NCBI GenBank assembly: GCA_029879555.1
Contig: JAOUQB010000134.1
Coordinates: 1-6,703 of the forward strand
Reading direction: 5' to 3'
From: Nitrospirota bacterium
GTDB taxonomy: Bacteria > Nitrospirota > Nitrospiria > Nitrospirales > UBA8639
DNA length: 6,703 nt
Shown here: piece after piece, positions 5,362 through 6,703 of the stretch
Layout of the letters: the number at the start of each line of letters is the position of its first letter
Numbering within the stretch: position 1 is the first letter of the stretch
Program-made: the position numbers and the translations under genes
Notes under the pieces: model-generated
What the model was told of the DNA's origin: nothing
Database searches by the model: none
The model's input: the letters and a program-made list of their open reading frames with translations, nothing else

Positions 5362-6703
5362 CGGTGACCCTCAAGACTTCTTCAATGGTGGTGATGCCGT
5401 TGAGGGCTTTGTGAAATCCGTCGTGGAACATCGTGGGCCAACCCTGCTTTTGAATGATGGTTTGCATGGCGGGAATATCCGGTCCATGCACGATGGGGTC
5501 ATGGAGTTGGTCGGTGATCTCGATGATTTCATAAATTCCGGCCCGTCCTTTGTAGCCGGTGTTGTTACAGGCGCGACATCCCGTTCCTGTCCATAATTGA
5601 TGCGGAGCCGTATTGGCCCATTCCATGTTGAGTTCGCGTAACACCTGTTCCGAGTCCGTTCGTTCGGTTTTGCATCCGGGACAAATACATCGAACGAGTC
5701 GCTGTCCGATAATGGCCGTGAGCGCCGAGGCAATGAGGAAGGGCTCGATGCCCATATCAATGAGCCGAGGAATCGCTCCCAGTGCATTGTTGGTATGCAG
5801 GGTGGAGAAGACCAAATGCCCGGTTAAGGCCGCGCGCATGGCCAGGTCGGCCGTTTCCTGGTCGCGGATTTCTCCAACTAAAATCACATCGGGATCTTGC
5901 CGAAGGAGAGCCCGAAGTCCAGCGGAAAATGTCATGTCAATGTCGGGATTGACTTGAGTTTGGCGGATCATGGGCATTTGATATTCAATCGGATCTTCAA
6001 GTGTAAACACGCTTTTTTCTTTGGCATTGACATGACGAAGGGCCGTATACAACGTGGTGGTTTTTCCGCTTCCAGTTGGTCCAGTGACCAGAATGATGCC
6101 ATGAGGTCGTTGGATGAGAGCCTGAACTCGGGTTTGGTCTTTGGTGGTAAATCCGAGAGCTCGAAATTCCAATTTGAGGGAACCCTTGTCTAAAATACGA
6201 AGGACGAGGCTTTCCCCATGGTTTGTGGGAAGCGTGGATACGCGAAGATCGATCCGGCGGGTTCCCATCGTAAAGGAAATTCGTCCGTCCTGCGGGGTGC
6301 GTTTCTCGGTGAGATTTAAATTGGCCATGAGTTTTAAGCGCGCGGTGATAGGGGCCTGGAGGGGTTTGGAAATGAGTAGCTCCTTGGCTAAAATTCCATC
6401 GATACGCATGCGAATGCGTAAATATTGTTCGTCCGGTTCGATATGAATATCGGTGACCCGAGTTTGAATACCCGCCGTAATCAATTGATTGCAGAGACGA
6501 ATCAATGGGGCTTCTTTACTCGCATCCTCTCCAAGATCGGAAAAGCCTTTTTCGGACAACTCTTCAAGGAGGTTTTTAATCGATTCGCTGTGGGCATAAT
6601 GGCCTTCAATGGCTTCCGAGATTTCTTGGACAGGGGCCGTTTGGGTATGGACGTTGAGGCCGGTGCGGCTTTCAATCGTGTCCACCGCAACGATATTTAA
6701 CGG
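5354..6703 (-). CDS. gspE: GspE/PilB-family assembly ATPase, partial (N-terminus outside window)
   Basis: A hexameric cytoplasmic ATPase that powers pseudopilus or pilus assembly. The frame is open to the window edge: before the GTG at 6685 the codons read PLNIVA, continuing the T2SSE_N/MshEN-type N-terminal region (IVAVDTIESRTGLNV), so that GTG is internal and the true start is beyond 6703. Numbered from it, the motifs are complete: RVTDIHIEP (N2 domain, 76-84), Walker A GPTGSGKTT (202-210), Asp box TLEDPIEY (228-235), Walker B ILVGEIRDQETA (268-279) with Glu272, and His box LTGHLVFSTLHTN (287-299). A CPGC (335-338) and CRAC (370-373) pair forms the zinc-binding tetracysteine found in GspE and PilB but not in PilT retraction motors. 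The enzyme therefore looks active and assembly-type. It is the first gene of the visible operon and overlaps gspF. The distinction between GspE, PilB and MshE needs the missing N-terminus. Confidence 0.95.
   Translation of the reverse strand, partial: PLNIVAVDTIESRTGLNVHTQTAPVQEISEAIEGHYAHSESIKNLLEELSEKGFSDLGEDASKEAPLIRLCNQLITAGIQTRVTDIHIEPDEQYLRIRMRIDGILAKELLISKPLQAPITARLKLMANLNLTEKRTPQDGRISFTMGTRRIDLRVSTLPTNHGESLVLRILDKGSLKLEFRALGFTTKDQTRVQALIQRPHGIILVTGPTGSGKTTTLYTALRHVNAKEKSVFTLEDPIEYQMPMIRQTQVNPDIDMTFSAGLRALLRQDPDVILVGEIRDQETADLAMRAALTGHLVFSTLHTNNALGAIPRLIDMGIEPFLIASALTAIIGQRLVRCICPGCKTERTDSEQVLRELNMEWANTAPHQLWTGTGCRACNNTGYKGRAGIYEIIEITDQLHDPIVHGPDIPAMQTIIQKQGWPTMFHDGFHKALNGITTIEEVLRVTGG

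Noticed and set aside
5371..5787. 138-codon minus-strand frame inside the ATPase gene
   Set aside because: It is another frame of the strongly conserved GspE/PilB sequence, and its composition (Ser, Pro and Arg rich) is typical of an off-frame translation.

Overview
The window reads almost entirely on the minus strand. It holds part of one operon for a type II secretion / type IV pilus-family machine (the class that assembles a pseudopilus in the inner membrane). In transcription order, from high to low coordinates, it contains: a GspE/PilB-type assembly ATPase (5' end outside the window); a GspF/PilC-type inner-membrane platform protein; a 425-residue pseudopilin-like protein with an added C-terminal beta-sandwich; a second, canonical pseudopilin of 280 residues that is a paralogue of the first; a GspL-like protein (PilM-like actin fold fused to a PilN-like domain); and the start of a GspM/PilO-like protein that runs off the low-coordinate edge. 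The order E-F-(pilins)-L-M matches the usual gsp order, but only two pilin-type genes fill the place where G-H-I-J-K would stand.

Junctions are tight. E and F overlap by 8 bp. F and pseudopilin 1 are 16 bp apart if the better-supported ATG is used. L and M overlap by 4 bp (ATGA), and the L reading frame overlaps the end of pseudopilin 2 or begins just after it. The one real gap is about 235 bp between the two pseudopilin genes (2624-2858). It contains a decayed heptamer array, and a clean 4 x 7 bp array of the same unit lies just downstream, inside the leader-peptide codons of pseudopilin 2.

How they would work together (family knowledge): the E ATPase docks on L and F and drives stepwise addition of pseudopilins to a periplasmic fibre. 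L and M form the cytoplasm-to-periplasm scaffold. The pilins are matured by a prepilin peptidase that is not encoded here. No secretin, GspC or peptidase gene is visible.

Organism: a Gram-negative-type bacterium with roughly balanced G+C by eye. The style of the proteins and the CCTCACG-type heptamer repeats remind me of Nitrospirota, but this is an impression and not a placement. No RNA genes, mobile elements or CRISPR arrays were seen. The most interesting items are the pseudopilin/beta-sandwich fusion lacking the Glu5 residue, its tandem paralogue, and the heptamer repeat that has become part of a pilin leader peptide.
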